The notes: generated from the letters alone by a model not told the origin. Positions 1 through 6,466 are shown, numbered from the stretch's first letter. The stretch: DNA of 9,420 nucleotides from Pontimonas sp. (GCA_021741925.1 JAIOWW010000039.1:1-9420), one strand, 5' to 3'. Program-made: numbers and translations.

Positions 1-65
1 CAGAGCGCAGTGCTATCGCGGCGCTGGTGACGGACTTGTTGGAAGAGGGTAACCAGGTCGCCTAA
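1..65 (+). CDS. 3' end of an unidentified protein-coding gene (partial)
   Basis: Reading codons from base 3 gives the C-terminal residues ERSAIAALVTDLLEEGNQVA followed by TAA at 63-65. The composition (helical, amphipathic, acidic) looks like a genuine protein end rather than noise, and the frame is open to the window edge. It converges on fumC: its TAA overlaps the fumC TAG (64-62), so the two genes share bases 62-65. Twenty residues are too few to name a family. The tail does not match the C-termini I would expect for PhoH or GlyA, which are common near fumC in this group. Confidence that it is coding rests mainly on the clean frame and on the same stop-interlocked layout seen at two other junctions in this window. 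Confidence 0.55.
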   Translation, partial: ERSAIAALVTDLLEEGNQVA

Positions 66-74
66 AGACCGGGT
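52..74. repeat. Imperfect inverted repeat over the convergent stop codons
   Basis: ACC-a-GGTC (52-59) pairs with GACC-g-GGT (67-74): 7 bp with one A/G mismatch and a 7-nt loop (60-66) that contains both stop codons. It could fold in either transcript. There is no T-tract on either side, so it is not a standard intrinsic terminator. Confidence 0.3.
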
Positions 75-1462
75 GCCGTCATCTTCAGGACATCCAGAGC
101 TTTATCGAGCTCTGCCTCGGTGATCTCACCGCGCTCCACAAAACCCATCTCGATGACCGATTCCCGCACGGTCTTCTTGTGCTCGACAGAGTACTTGGCC
201 ACCTTGGCAGCAGCTTCGTAGCCGATCACGCGATTCAGTGGCGTCACGATAGAGGGAGACGATTCCGCGAGCGCGCGAGCGCGCTCCTCGTTGGCCTCTA
301 GGCCCACGACGGTCTTGTCGGCCAGCACCCGGGTGGAATTCGCCAGCAGGCGAATGGACTCGAGCACCGAGGTTCCCATCACAGGGATCGCGACGTTGAG
401 TTCAAAGTTTCCTGACGCTCCGGCCCATGCCACGGTCTGGTCATTACCGATCACCCGTGCACACACCATCAGGACCGCTTCGGGGACGACAGGGTTCACC
501 TTGCCGGGCATGATGGAGCTCCCTGGCTGCAGGTCAGGGATGTGAAGCTCTCCAAGGCCGGTGTTGGGGCCTGAGCCCATCCACCGGATGTCATTACAAA
601 TCTTGGTCAGGGACACCGCAATGATGCGAAGAGCACCGGATGCCTCCACCAGACCATCCCTTGCCCCTTGCGCTTCGAAGTGGTCTTTAGCCTCGGTGAT
701 GGGCAAAGAGGTCGCCTTCGCAAGCTCGGCGATGACTTTCTCGGAGAAGCCCAGAGGAGTATTGATTCCTGTGCCGGTTGCGGTTCCTCCCAGGGGCACC
801 TCGGCAACCCGTGGAATCGCACTCTCAACGCGCTCAATGCCGAGTCGAATCTGTCGGGCATAGCCGGCAAATTCCTGGCCGAGCGTTACCGGGGTGGCAT
901 CCATCAAGTGAGTGCGACCGGCTTTCACCATGGACTTCCACAGCTTCGCCTTGTCCTCCAAAGTTTTCGCCAGGTAATCCAGTGCTGGGATGAGGGAGTT
1001 CAGCAACGCTTCGGTGACCGCCACGTGCACAGACGTGGGGAACACGTCATTGGAGGACTGTGAGGCGTTCACGTGGTCATTCGGGTGAACCTCCACACCG
1101 CCGTGGGTGGTGGCGAGGGTGGCCAACACCTCGTTCATGTTCATGTTCGAGGAGGTCCCTGAACCGGTTTGGTAAGTGTCGACGGGGAAATGGTCGTGGT
1201 GAGCTCCACCGATGATCTGCTCCGCCGCAGCCACGATCGCATCGGCGATGGCGGCATCGACGATGCCAAGCTCCTTGTTGACCATTGCTGCCGCGCGCTT
1301 AATGTGAGCCAGTGCCACAATCTGAGCGGGCTCGAGGCCCCGTCCTGAGATGGGGAAGTTTTCCACGGCGCGCTGGGTTTGTGCACGGTAGAGGGCGTTG
1401 ACGGGGACTTTCACCTCACCCATGGTGTCGTGCTCGATACGGAACTCAGTCGACTCACTCAT
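62..1462 (-). CDS. fumC: Class II fumarate hydratase (fumarase C)
   Basis: Reversibly hydrates fumarate to L-malate in the TCA cycle; a cytosolic homotetramer without an iron-sulfur cluster. The 466-aa length matches the family (about 460-470 aa). Visible signatures are GSGTSSNMNMNE at 100-111, HVNASQSSNDVFP at 130-142, AGRTHLMDATP at 181-191 with the conserved histidine H185, and the fumarase/aspartase signature GSSIMPGKVN at 314-323 with the catalytic-loop serine S315. These separate it from aspartase and argininosuccinate lyase relatives, although aspartase is the closest alternative. The ATG at 1462-1460 has AAAGGA 8 nt upstream, which supports this start. It is the last gene of the xseA operon, 20 nt after the carbonic anhydrase. 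Its TAG stop overlaps the stop of the converging + strand gene. Confidence 0.97.
   Translation of the reverse strand: MSESTEFRIEHDTMGEVKVPVNALYRAQTQRAVENFPISGRGLEPAQIVALAHIKRAAAMVNKELGIVDAAIADAIVAAAEQIIGGAHHDHFPVDTYQTGSGTSSNMNMNEVLATLATTHGGVEVHPNDHVNASQSSNDVFPTSVHVAVTEALLNSLIPALDYLAKTLEDKAKLWKSMVKAGRTHLMDATPVTLGQEFAGYARQIRLGIERVESAIPRVAEVPLGGTATGTGINTPLGFSEKVIAELAKATSLPITEAKDHFEAQGARDGLVEASGALRIIAVSLTKICNDIRWMGSGPNTGLGELHIPDLQPGSSIMPGKVNPVVPEAVLMVCARVIGNDQTVAWAGASGNFELNVAIPVMGTSVLESIRLLANSTRVLADKTVVGLEANEERARALAESSPSIVTPLNRVIGYEAAAKVAKYSVEHKKTVRESVIEMGFVERGEITEAELDKALDVLKMTAPGL
269..286. repeat. 18-bp GC palindrome inside fumC
   Basis: GAGCGCGC and GCGCGCTC form perfect 8-bp arms around a central GA. 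The sequence lies in fumC codons for the E-R-A-R-A-L-A-E stretch (about residues 392-400). Alternating Arg (CGC) and Ala (GCG) codons produce such self-complementarity easily, so it is probably a codon by-product. Confidence 0.4.
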
Positions 1463-1470
1463 GGGGTCAA

Positions 1471-1476
1471 TCCTTT
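1471..1476 (-). promoter_or_regulatory. Shine-Dalgarno site of fumC
   Basis: The minus strand reads AAAGGA, 8 nt before the fumC ATG. It is a well-placed ribosome binding site and one of the few clear ones in this window. It sits in the 20-nt gap after the carbonic anhydrase stop, so fumC can be initiated independently on the polycistronic mRNA. Confidence 0.6.
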
Positions 1477-1482
1477 ATCTCT

Positions 1483-2127
1483 CTATTCGTCGAGTGCGCC
1501 GATCACCACTGCCGGGGAGACTCGGCCCTCTGCCAGGGTGTAGTTGGCGCCTACCACCGCAAGCTTACCGATTGCGACGGCATCACTAATGAGTTCGCTC
1601 GACGCCAAGAGCGTCGACACCGTGTCGCGGAGGTGTTCGCGTCCGACTGCTTCGTGGTCTTCCAGCTCGCCAGCCTGCAGACCTTGAGCTTCGCGAACTC
1701 GTTGGACGGCAGGAGCGATCGCCTCGGTGATTTCCCCGATGTGCGGTGGCAAGGGTGTCGATCCTGGTTTGTCCTGCTCCATGGCTGCCGCTACTGCACC
1801 ACAGTTGTCGTGGGACAAGACGACAATCAGGGGGACACCGACGACCTCGACTGCGTATTCCAGCGACCCGATAACAGACGAGGAAATCACTTGCCCCGCA
1901 TTTCGCACCACGAACAAGTCACCCAGACCCTTGTCGAAGATGATTTCGGCGGCAATCCGGGAATCGGCACAACCAAAGAGAGCTGCCATCGGGGACTGGG
2001 CACTCTCAATCTGGCTACGTCGTTCCGCGTCCTGTCGGGGGTGGCGTTGAACACCCTCGATAAACCGGTCATTACCGGCCTTCATGCGTCGCCACGATTC
2101 CGAGGGAGTCAGAGTTGGTGATGTCAT
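1483..2127 (-). CDS. Beta-class carbonic anhydrase
   Basis: Interconverts CO2 and bicarbonate with a catalytic zinc; cytosolic, normally dimeric or tetrameric. The 214-aa length is typical of bacterial beta-carbonic anhydrases. Zinc ligands are visible as C53 in GCADSR (with the D55/R57 dyad) and H106 and C109 in VLSHDNCGAV. VVRNAGQV at 73-80 is the usual active-site strand. One small deviation is Ser105, where most members read Gly-His before the ligand pair; the metal ligands themselves are intact. The ATG overlaps the DUF4245 stop as ATGA (2127-2124), and no Shine-Dalgarno site is visible, so translation is probably coupled. It is followed 20 nt later by fumC. Bicarbonate for anaplerotic and biotin carboxylases is a plausible role beside a TCA enzyme, but that link is inference. 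Confidence 0.95.
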   Translation of the reverse strand: MTSPTLTPSESWRRMKAGNDRFIEGVQRHPRQDAERRSQIESAQSPMAALFGCADSRIAAEIIFDKGLGDLFVVRNAGQVISSSVIGSLEYAVEVVGVPLIVVLSHDNCGAVAAAMEQDKPGSTPLPPHIGEITEAIAPAVQRVREAQGLQAGELEDHEAVGREHLRDTVSTLLASSELISDAVAIGKLAVVGANYTLAEGRVSPAVVIGALDE

Positions 2128-2759
2128 CGAAGATTGCTTTCTGCTAGTCGCCAGGACACCTCGTTGGCTACCTCGCTCACACCTTTGGCGTTGGTTCCCC
2201 CCACCACCACAATGCTGTCGTCATAGTCCAGCACTAAGACGTAGGCGTTGTTGCCGGTCGGGTCGACCTCCCGACGGTCATATTCGCTCCACTCCACCTG
2301 GTTCGGTGCCCACCCCAGTAGCACGGTGCCGGTACTCGCGGACTGTTCAACTCGGAGCGCTACCCAGGCGTCATTCGCGCCAAATCCTTGATCCACGAAA
2401 ACATAGGAGTCTTCTGGGCCCAGTAATCCGATGGACCAGGTCACGTCGGCACCGGGTTCTTTCGTTACTTCCGCGCGATTCGCGCTCCACAGATCGGAGA
2501 GCATCGGTACCACTGGTTCCCCGGGCAGTTGGCTGGAGCTTTGTTCCGCGACTTCTTGCCAGTCGATTTCTTCCACCAGGTTGGTGTCGGGTCTCACCAC
2601 CACAATCACGAGCAACGCGACCACACCGAGCGAGGCCAGCACAGACCACACCAGATTGCGCATGTTTTGTCGCTCACGGCGCTCGGCGCGAGCCTTTGCG
2701 ACTCGTGCCGCTCGGTCCTCAGGGTGTTCAGGCTCTGAGGTGAGGATGGTTCTCGCCAT
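2124..2759 (-). CDS. DUF4245 family single-pass membrane protein, function unknown
   Basis: A 211-aa protein recognised by its position between xseB and the downstream metabolic genes, a conserved actinobacterial context for DUF4245, and by its layout. Residues 1-34 are charged and rich in Arg/Glu/Ala. Residues 35-55 form one hydrophobic helix (LVWSVLASLGVVALLVIVVV). Residues 56-211 form a mixed alpha/beta domain, probably extracytoplasmic, ending in VGGTNAKGVSEVANEVSWRL. The positively charged N-terminus suggests N-in, C-out topology. There is no lipobox or catalytic motif. The frame stays open upstream to 2858, but those 33 residues are an Arg-rich shadow of xseB. The chosen ATG (2759-2757) overlaps the xseB stop as TGATG, with AAGGG just upstream. 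No function can be assigned; a cell-envelope role is a guess. Confidence 0.85.
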   Translation of the reverse strand: MARTILTSEPEHPEDRAARVAKARAERRERQNMRNLVWSVLASLGVVALLVIVVVRPDTNLVEEIDWQEVAEQSSSQLPGEPVVPMLSDLWSANRAEVTKEPGADVTWSIGLLGPEDSYVFVDQGFGANDAWVALRVEQSASTGTVLLGWAPNQVEWSEYDRREVDPTGNNAYVLVLDYDDSIVVVGGTNAKGVSEVANEVSWRLAESNLR

Positions 2760-2983
2760 CAGGACCCTTCGCGGGCTTTCTTGGCGGCGTCTAGGCGGGC
2801 TCTCGCCCCCACCAGCCACTCTTCGCAGCGGGCGGCGAGCGCCTCGCCTCGCTCCCACAAACCAATGGATTCTTCCAGGGTGATGCCACCCTGTTCGAGT
2901 TTCCCGACCACAGCGACAAGCTCATCCCTGGCCTGTTCATAGGACATGGCCTGGATGTCTTCGGGTGCAGCGTTCTCGCTCAT
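2759..2983 (-). CDS. xseB: Exodeoxyribonuclease VII small subunit
   Basis: Small helical subunit that binds XseA in several copies to form exonuclease VII, which degrades single-stranded DNA to acid-soluble oligonucleotides. The 74-aa product carries the family signature: MSYEQARDELVAVVGKLEQG, then TLEESIGLWERGEALAARCE, a coiled-coil hairpin, and an Ala/Lys-rich end. Two in-frame ATGs exist, at 2989 (MAMSEN...) and 2983 (MSEN...), neither with a Shine-Dalgarno site. I prefer 2983 because a TAGACT box ends 7 nt before it, as expected for a leaderless start; 2989 would add two residues. It lies 24 nt after the xseA stop, and its TGA overlaps the DUF4245 ATG by one base. Confidence 0.93.
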   Translation of the reverse strand: MSENAAPEDIQAMSYEQARDELVAVVGKLEQGGITLEESIGLWERGEALAARCEEWLVGARARLDAAKKAREGS

Positions 2984-2990
2984 CGCCATC

Positions 2991-2996
2991 AGTCTA
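2991..2996 (-). promoter_or_regulatory. Possible internal -10 element for leaderless xseB
   Basis: The minus strand reads TAGACT, then 7 nt, then the ATG at 2983. The spacing suits transcription starting at the ATG. A TTGACT lies upstream (3015-3010), but the 13-nt spacer is too short for a canonical -35, so the call rests on the -10-like hexamer and its position. It lies between the xseA stop and xseB and would act as an internal operon promoter. Confidence 0.35.
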
Positions 2997-3007
2997 ATCG
3001 GGCTGCT

Positions 3008-4216
3008 TTAGTCAACATGAGTGTCGATCTCACCCTCGCTCACCCGGAGCCGTAGTGGGTCTCCTGAGCTGACCTGGGCGGCGCGGGAGATGACGTGACC
3101 ATCCTTGTCTCGCACAATCGCATATCCGCGATCGAGAGTGTTCTGGGGAGAGAGCCCTCGGAGCGAGCCGCTCAACTGGGCTAGTTGTGCTTGGTGGCGC
3201 TCAAGAACCAGAGAAGACATGTCCCAGCCCCTCGCCACAATCTGGAGGAGTTCCTCGGATTTGCGGTCAATCAGAGTGTGGGGGTCTGCGAGGGCTGGTC
3301 GGGTGCGAAACGAATCCAGTCGCTCAATCTCGTACTGAATGAGTGCGGAGAGTTTTGTATCGAGACGGTGCCTGGCTTCTTCGAGGAGTTGCTTCTCCGC
3401 TTGCACATCAGGAACCACTCGTTTGGCAGCGTCGGTCGGGGTGGAGGCTCGCATATCCGCGACATCATCCAGGAGGGGTCGATCCGCTTCGTGGCCTATC
3501 GCGCTCACGAGGGGCTTCGTCAGGGTCGCGGCCAGGCGGATGAGTCGCTCGTCACTAAAGGGCAGCAGGTTCATGAAATCGCCACCACCGCGCGCCACGA
3601 TGATGACCTCGACGTCGGGATTGTTCTCGAGCTTCTCCAGTGCGGCCATTACTTCAGTGACGGAGCGGTCGCCTTGAACGGCAGCGTGCTCGATGACGAA
3701 CTCCACTTCGGGCCAGCGCAGTCTGGCGTTCGTGAGCACATCTTTTTCAGCATCCGAGTCTTTTCCCGTGACAAGACCGATAACGCCTGGCAGGAACGGC
3801 AGAGTCTTTTTCGGGTCCGGGTCAAAGAGGCCTTCCTGGGTGAGCTGTGCTCTGAGCTTCGCAAGCTTCTCCAAAATCTCGCCGATGCCGGTGTGACGCA
3901 TCTCCAGCACGTTCATGCTGAGGGTTCCACCCTTCACCCACCAGCTGGGTTTGATCTGGGCGATCACCCGATCGCCCTGGTTCAGCCCTTGGGGAATGTT
4001 CTCTTGGGTGCGACGCCAAATAGTGATGGAAACCTGGGCATCGGCCTCCGTGTCGGAGAGTTTCCCGTAGATGTTCCCTGCGGAATGACCCCACTGCGTA
4101 ATCTCTGCTTCCACCCACACGGGGCCAAGACGCTCAATGTAGCCACCCATCAACTCGGAGAGCTTCTGGATGGACCAGGGAGCTTCGGGGGAGGAATCGT
4201 TCGCGGCGGTGGACAT
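3008..4216 (-). CDS. xseA: Exodeoxyribonuclease VII large subunit
   Basis: Catalytic subunit of exonuclease VII, a metal-independent single-strand nuclease acting in both directions, used in mismatch repair and clearance of ssDNA. Residues 13-110 form the N-terminal OB-fold (VWVEAEITQW...GNIYGKLSD). The catalytic domain follows and retains the residues important in E. coli XseA: D159 (before VL), R209 in VARGGG, and H242 and D245 in SAIGHEAD, followed by DDVADMRASTPTDAAK. A helical coiled-coil region spans about 271-350, and the C-terminal LSPQNTLDRGYAIVRD motif is at 355-370. At 402 aa it is shorter than the E. coli enzyme (456 aa), mainly in the helical region, which is usual for actinobacteria. 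First gene of the operon and divergent from ispH. GGGAG lies only 3 nt before the ATG, and TAGCCT lies 8 nt before it. Confidence 0.97.
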   Translation of the reverse strand: MSTAANDSSPEAPWSIQKLSELMGGYIERLGPVWVEAEITQWGHSAGNIYGKLSDTEADAQVSITIWRRTQENIPQGLNQGDRVIAQIKPSWWVKGGTLSMNVLEMRHTGIGEILEKLAKLRAQLTQEGLFDPDPKKTLPFLPGVIGLVTGKDSDAEKDVLTNARLRWPEVEFVIEHAAVQGDRSVTEVMAALEKLENNPDVEVIIVARGGGDFMNLLPFSDERLIRLAATLTKPLVSAIGHEADRPLLDDVADMRASTPTDAAKRVVPDVQAEKQLLEEARHRLDTKLSALIQYEIERLDSFRTRPALADPHTLIDRKSEELLQIVARGWDMSSLVLERHQAQLAQLSGSLRGLSPQNTLDRGYAIVRDKDGHVISRAAQVSSGDPLRLRVSEGEIDTHVD

Positions 4217-4224
4217 CGTCTCCC

Positions 4225-4230
4225 AGGCTA
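4225..4230 (-). promoter_or_regulatory. Possible -10 element for the xseA operon
   Basis: The minus strand reads TAGCCT, followed by 8 nt and the xseA ATG. If used, transcription would begin at or within a base or two of the ATG, giving a leaderless or nearly leaderless mRNA. The GGGAG next to the ATG would then not be transcribed in full. No convincing -35 is visible 16-18 bp upstream. Confidence 0.35.
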
Positions 4231-4262
4231 AGACACTCAGGCTGCTTGGCGGTAGCGCCCTC

Positions 4263-4268
4263 TACACT
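4263..4268 (+). promoter_or_regulatory. Possible -10 element for leaderless ispH
   Basis: TACACT is followed by 7 nt and the GTG at 4276, the spacing expected when the first transcribed base is the start codon. No Shine-Dalgarno site precedes the GTG. The upstream alternative start, TTG at 4246, would lie upstream of this promoter's start point and so outside the transcript. No clear -35 is visible. Confidence 0.4.
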
Positions 4269-4275
4269 GAAGCCC

Positions 4276-5346
4276 GTGAGTATTAGCAATGGTGGTGTGG
4301 CGACACTGGAAGCCCCGCTCATCCCGGAACGTCGGGACAAGCTTCAGCCCACATCAGACACGGGTCACCGTCGTATTCTTTTGGCAGCTCCTCGCGGTTA
4401 TTGCGCCGGAGTGGACCGCGCCGTGATTGCCGTGGAAAAAGCTTTGGAGCGCTATGGCGCTCCGGTCTATGTCCGGAAACAGATTGTTCACAACATCCAC
4501 GTCGTGCGGGAGCTCGAATCCAAGGGTGTCATCTTCGTCGATGAGGTCGCAGAAGTTCCCGAGGGTTCCAACATTGTCTTTTCCGCCCACGGGGTGTCAC
4601 CCATGGTCGTTCAAGAGGCAGAGGACCGCTCCCTCAACGCCATTGATGCCACCTGTCCGCTGGTGACGAAGGTTCACCGTGAGGCAGCACGGTTTTCTGG
4701 TCAGGATTACCACATCCTTCTCATCGGGCACGAAGGCCATGAAGAGGTTGAGGGCACGATGGGTCATGCCCCGGAGCACACGACCCTGGTGAACGACCCC
4801 GACGAGGCGGACCGCATTGAGGTTCCTGACACCGAGAACCTGATTTGGTTGTCTCAGACCACCTTGAGTGTTGACGAGACTATGGAGACCGTACGACGTT
4901 TGCGTGCACGCTTCCCCCACTTGCAAGATCCACCCAGCGATGACATTTGTTACGCCACTCAGAATCGCCAGGTTGCCATCAAGAAGATTGCTCCCGAGTG
5001 TGATCTCGTGATTGTGGTGGGATCGCCTAACTCCTCCAACAGTGTGCGCTTGGTCGAAGTGGCTTTGGAATACGGAGCAAGAGCGTCCTACCGGGTCGAT
5101 TACGCCAGTGAAATCAAACAGGAATGGCTCGAGGGTGTCGAGACTATTGGGGTGACCTCAGGCGCTTCAGTGCCCGAGATCCTGGTGGACCAGACTCTTG
5201 CTGACCTCGCCGACGCCGGCTTTACGGAGGTGGAAGAAGTCCGCACCGCTGAAGAGGACCTTCAGTTCTCTCTCCCGAAGGAGCTCCGTAAAGACGCTGC
5301 GGGCAACGTGGACCGCACCACACTGGGTGGTCGCAACCGCTCCTAG
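4276..5346 (+). CDS. ispH: 4-hydroxy-3-methylbut-2-enyl diphosphate reductase
   Basis: Last step of the MEP pathway: reduces HMBPP to isopentenyl and dimethylallyl diphosphate with a [4Fe-4S] cluster; cytosolic. The three cluster cysteines are present: C43 (APRGYCAGVDRA), C127 (DATCPLVTKVH) and C225 (DDICYATQNRQ). Substrate residues include H73 (IVHNIHVV), H105 (FSAHGVS), H155 and E157 in LIGHEGHEEVEGTMG, and SQTTLS at 193-198. SPNSSNS at 250-256 binds the diphosphate in this family. From GTG 4276 the protein is 356 aa. The frame is open from TTG 4246 (366 aa), but that start has no ribosome site, and TACACT 7 nt before the GTG points to a leaderless start. The first 30 residues are non-conserved. 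Divergent from xseA; its TAG interlocks with the fbaA stop in CTAG (5343-5346). Confidence 0.97.
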   Translation: MSISNGGVATLEAPLIPERRDKLQPTSDTGHRRILLAAPRGYCAGVDRAVIAVEKALERYGAPVYVRKQIVHNIHVVRELESKGVIFVDEVAEVPEGSNIVFSAHGVSPMVVQEAEDRSLNAIDATCPLVTKVHREAARFSGQDYHILLIGHEGHEEVEGTMGHAPEHTTLVNDPDEADRIEVPDTENLIWLSQTTLSVDETMETVRRLRARFPHLQDPPSDDICYATQNRQVAIKKIAPECDLVIVVGSPNSSNSVRLVEVALEYGARASYRVDYASEIKQEWLEGVETIGVTSGASVPEILVDQTLADLADAGFTEVEEVRTAEEDLQFSLPKELRKDAAGNVDRTTLGGRNRS

Positions 5347-5349
5347 AGC
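5339..5349. repeat. Small inverted repeat over the ispH/fbaA stop codons
   Basis: GCTC (5339-5342) and GAGC (5346-5349) flank CTA, a 4-bp stem with a 3-nt loop centred on the CTAG that carries both stops. A second hairpin, TCGTGG-CTT-CCACGA, lies at 5375-5389 inside fbaA. Neither is followed by a T-tract, so neither is called as a terminator. Confidence 0.25.
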
Positions 5350-6365
5350 TTGTGGCCCGCTGAGCCCAGCTGTTTCGTGGCTTCCACGATGCGCGCTGCC
5401 ATGTGGGTTTCCGCCGCTTTACCCCAGGCTCTGGGGTCATAAAGCTTCTTGTTACCCACTTCACCATCGATGCGTAGCACCCCGTCATAGTTGGCCATCA
5501 TGTGACCTGCAACAGAGCGGGTGTAGGCGTATTGGGTGTCGGTATCAATGTTCATCTTGATCACACCATTACGGACAGCTTCGGCGATTTCTTCGTCAGT
5601 GCTGCCCGAGCCACCGTGGAAAACCAGGTCCAGAGGCTTCTCGCTTGTTCCATACTTCGCCTGCAGGCCTGCCTGGATTTCTGCGAGAAGTTCAGGGCGT
5701 AGCTTGACGTTGCCCGGCTTATAGACACCGTGGACGTTTCCAAACGTGAGTGCTGCCATGTAGCGACCATGCTCACCAAATCCCAAAGCCTCCACGGTCG
5801 CAATCGCGTCGTCCAGGGTTGTATAGAGACTGTCATTGATGTCGTGGCTGACGCCGTCTTCTTCGCCACCGACTACACCAATCTCTACCTCCAAGATGGA
5901 GTGGATGGCGTTCATGCGGGGGAGAAGGTCCTTTGCGATCTTGAGGTTCTCAGCTAAGGGCACCGCAGAGCCATCCCACATGTGGCTTTGGAAAATCGGA
6001 TTGCCACCGGCTTTTACAGCTTCCTCGCTCGCCACAATCAAGGGCATCACGAAGCCATCGAGCGCGTCCTTCGGGCAGTGATCCGTGTGGAGGGCCACCT
6101 TGACGGGGTAGTTTTTCGCCACCTCGGTTGCGAAAGCGGCAAAGGCGAGCGCGCCGGAGGCGCGTGCTTTCACGGTTTGACCCGCGAAGAAGTCAGCACC
6201 ACCGGTGGAGACCTGAATGATGCCATCGGACTCTGCCTCGCTTAGTCCCTGAAGGACAGCGTTGATGGTGGAGGAGCTGGACACGTTGATGGCCGGGAAA
6301 GCGAAACCTTTGGTCTTCGCTCCATCGAGCATGGCGGCATATTCTTCGGGAGTTGCAACAGGCAT
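5343..6365 (-). CDS. fbaA: Class II fructose-1,6-bisphosphate aldolase
   Basis: Zinc-dependent cleavage or condensation of fructose-1,6-bisphosphate with dihydroxyacetone phosphate and glyceraldehyde-3-phosphate, in glycolysis and gluconeogenesis; cytosolic. The 340-aa length fits class IIa enzymes. ALHTDHCPKDAL at 91-102 holds the catalytic D95 and zinc ligand H96. E160 or E161 sits in LEVEIGVVGGEEDG, H212 in TFGNVHGVYKPGNVKL, and H250 in LVFHGGSGS. NIDTDTQ at 272-278 contacts the phosphate. No key residue is missing. The ATG at 6365-6363 is preceded by GGAG with a 5-nt gap. A TAGGCT box at 6404-6399 would give a leader of about 27 nt containing that ribosome site. Divergent from glpX, the next gluconeogenic enzyme, and convergent with ispH with a 4-bp overlap. 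Confidence 0.97.
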   Translation of the reverse strand: MPVATPEEYAAMLDGAKTKGFAFPAINVSSSSTINAVLQGLSEAESDGIIQVSTGGADFFAGQTVKARASGALAFAAFATEVAKNYPVKVALHTDHCPKDALDGFVMPLIVASEEAVKAGGNPIFQSHMWDGSAVPLAENLKIAKDLLPRMNAIHSILEVEIGVVGGEEDGVSHDINDSLYTTLDDAIATVEALGFGEHGRYMAALTFGNVHGVYKPGNVKLRPELLAEIQAGLQAKYGTSEKPLDLVFHGGSGSTDEEIAEAVRNGVIKMNIDTDTQYAYTRSVAGHMMANYDGVLRIDGEVGNKKLYDPRAWGKAAETHMAARIVEATKQLGSAGHKL

Positions 6366-6370
6366 GAGGT

Positions 6371-6374
6371 CTCC
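6371..6374 (-). promoter_or_regulatory. Shine-Dalgarno site of fbaA
   Basis: The minus strand reads GGAG, 5 nt before the fbaA ATG at 6365. It supports this start and fits the short leader predicted from the TAGGCT box at 6404-6399. Confidence 0.55.
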
Positions 6375-6398
6375 AAGGTGGGGGACAGGGCTGACACC

Positions 6399-6404
6399 AG
6401 CCTA
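6399..6404 (-). promoter_or_regulatory. Possible -10 element of fbaA
   Basis: TAGGCT on the minus strand would place the transcription start near 6392 and leave a leader of about 27 nt with the GGAG site. The same hexamer appears on the + strand at 6432-6437 for glpX. The two boxes are 27 bp apart and face away from each other, so their -35 regions would interleave. Confidence 0.4.
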
Positions 6405-6431
6405 TCTCGCTGATGTTGCCTTCCCGAGGAC

Positions 6432-6437
6432 TAGGCT
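6432..6437 (+). promoter_or_regulatory. Possible -10 element of glpX
   Basis: TAGGCT predicts a transcription start near 6444 and a leader of about 35 nt to the ATG at 6479, which would include GGAGG at 6467-6471. The -35 region is weak; CTGATG at 6410-6415, with a 16-bp spacer, is the best candidate. Confidence 0.4.
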
Positions 6438-6466
6438 GGAGCCAGACAATGACCGCTCCATCCTCT

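Noticed and set aside
269..286. GC palindrome as a regulatory or recombination site
   Set aside because: It is explained by alternating Arg and Ala codons in fumC, and no second copy was noticed in the window.
2084..2743. 219-codon + strand frame opposite DUF4245
   Set aside because: Its product is extremely Arg/Pro/Ser-rich with no family signature, and it covers a well-supported minus-strand operon.
2760..2858. N-terminal extension of DUF4245
   Set aside because: The 33 extra residues are Arg-rich out-of-frame readings of xseB. The TGATG overlap start at 2759 is far more plausible.
3010..3015. TTGACT as a -35 box for xseB
   Set aside because: The spacer to TAGACT is only 13 nt, too short for a standard promoter. 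It overlaps the xseA stop region.
3185..4231. 348-codon open frame on the + strand opposite xseA
   Set aside because: It is codon-aligned antisense to xseA, which has all its catalytic residues. The frame stays open because xseA avoids TTA, CTA and TCA codons. The translation is Gly/His-rich without recognisable motifs.
4246..4275. TTG at 4246 as the ispH start
   Set aside because: It has no ribosome site, the added residues are unconserved, and it lies upstream of the -10-like box that fits the GTG at 4276.
5375..5389. 6-bp hairpin as an ispH terminator
   Set aside because: There is no T-tract and it lies in fbaA codons for the I-V-E-A-T stretch. Probably chance.
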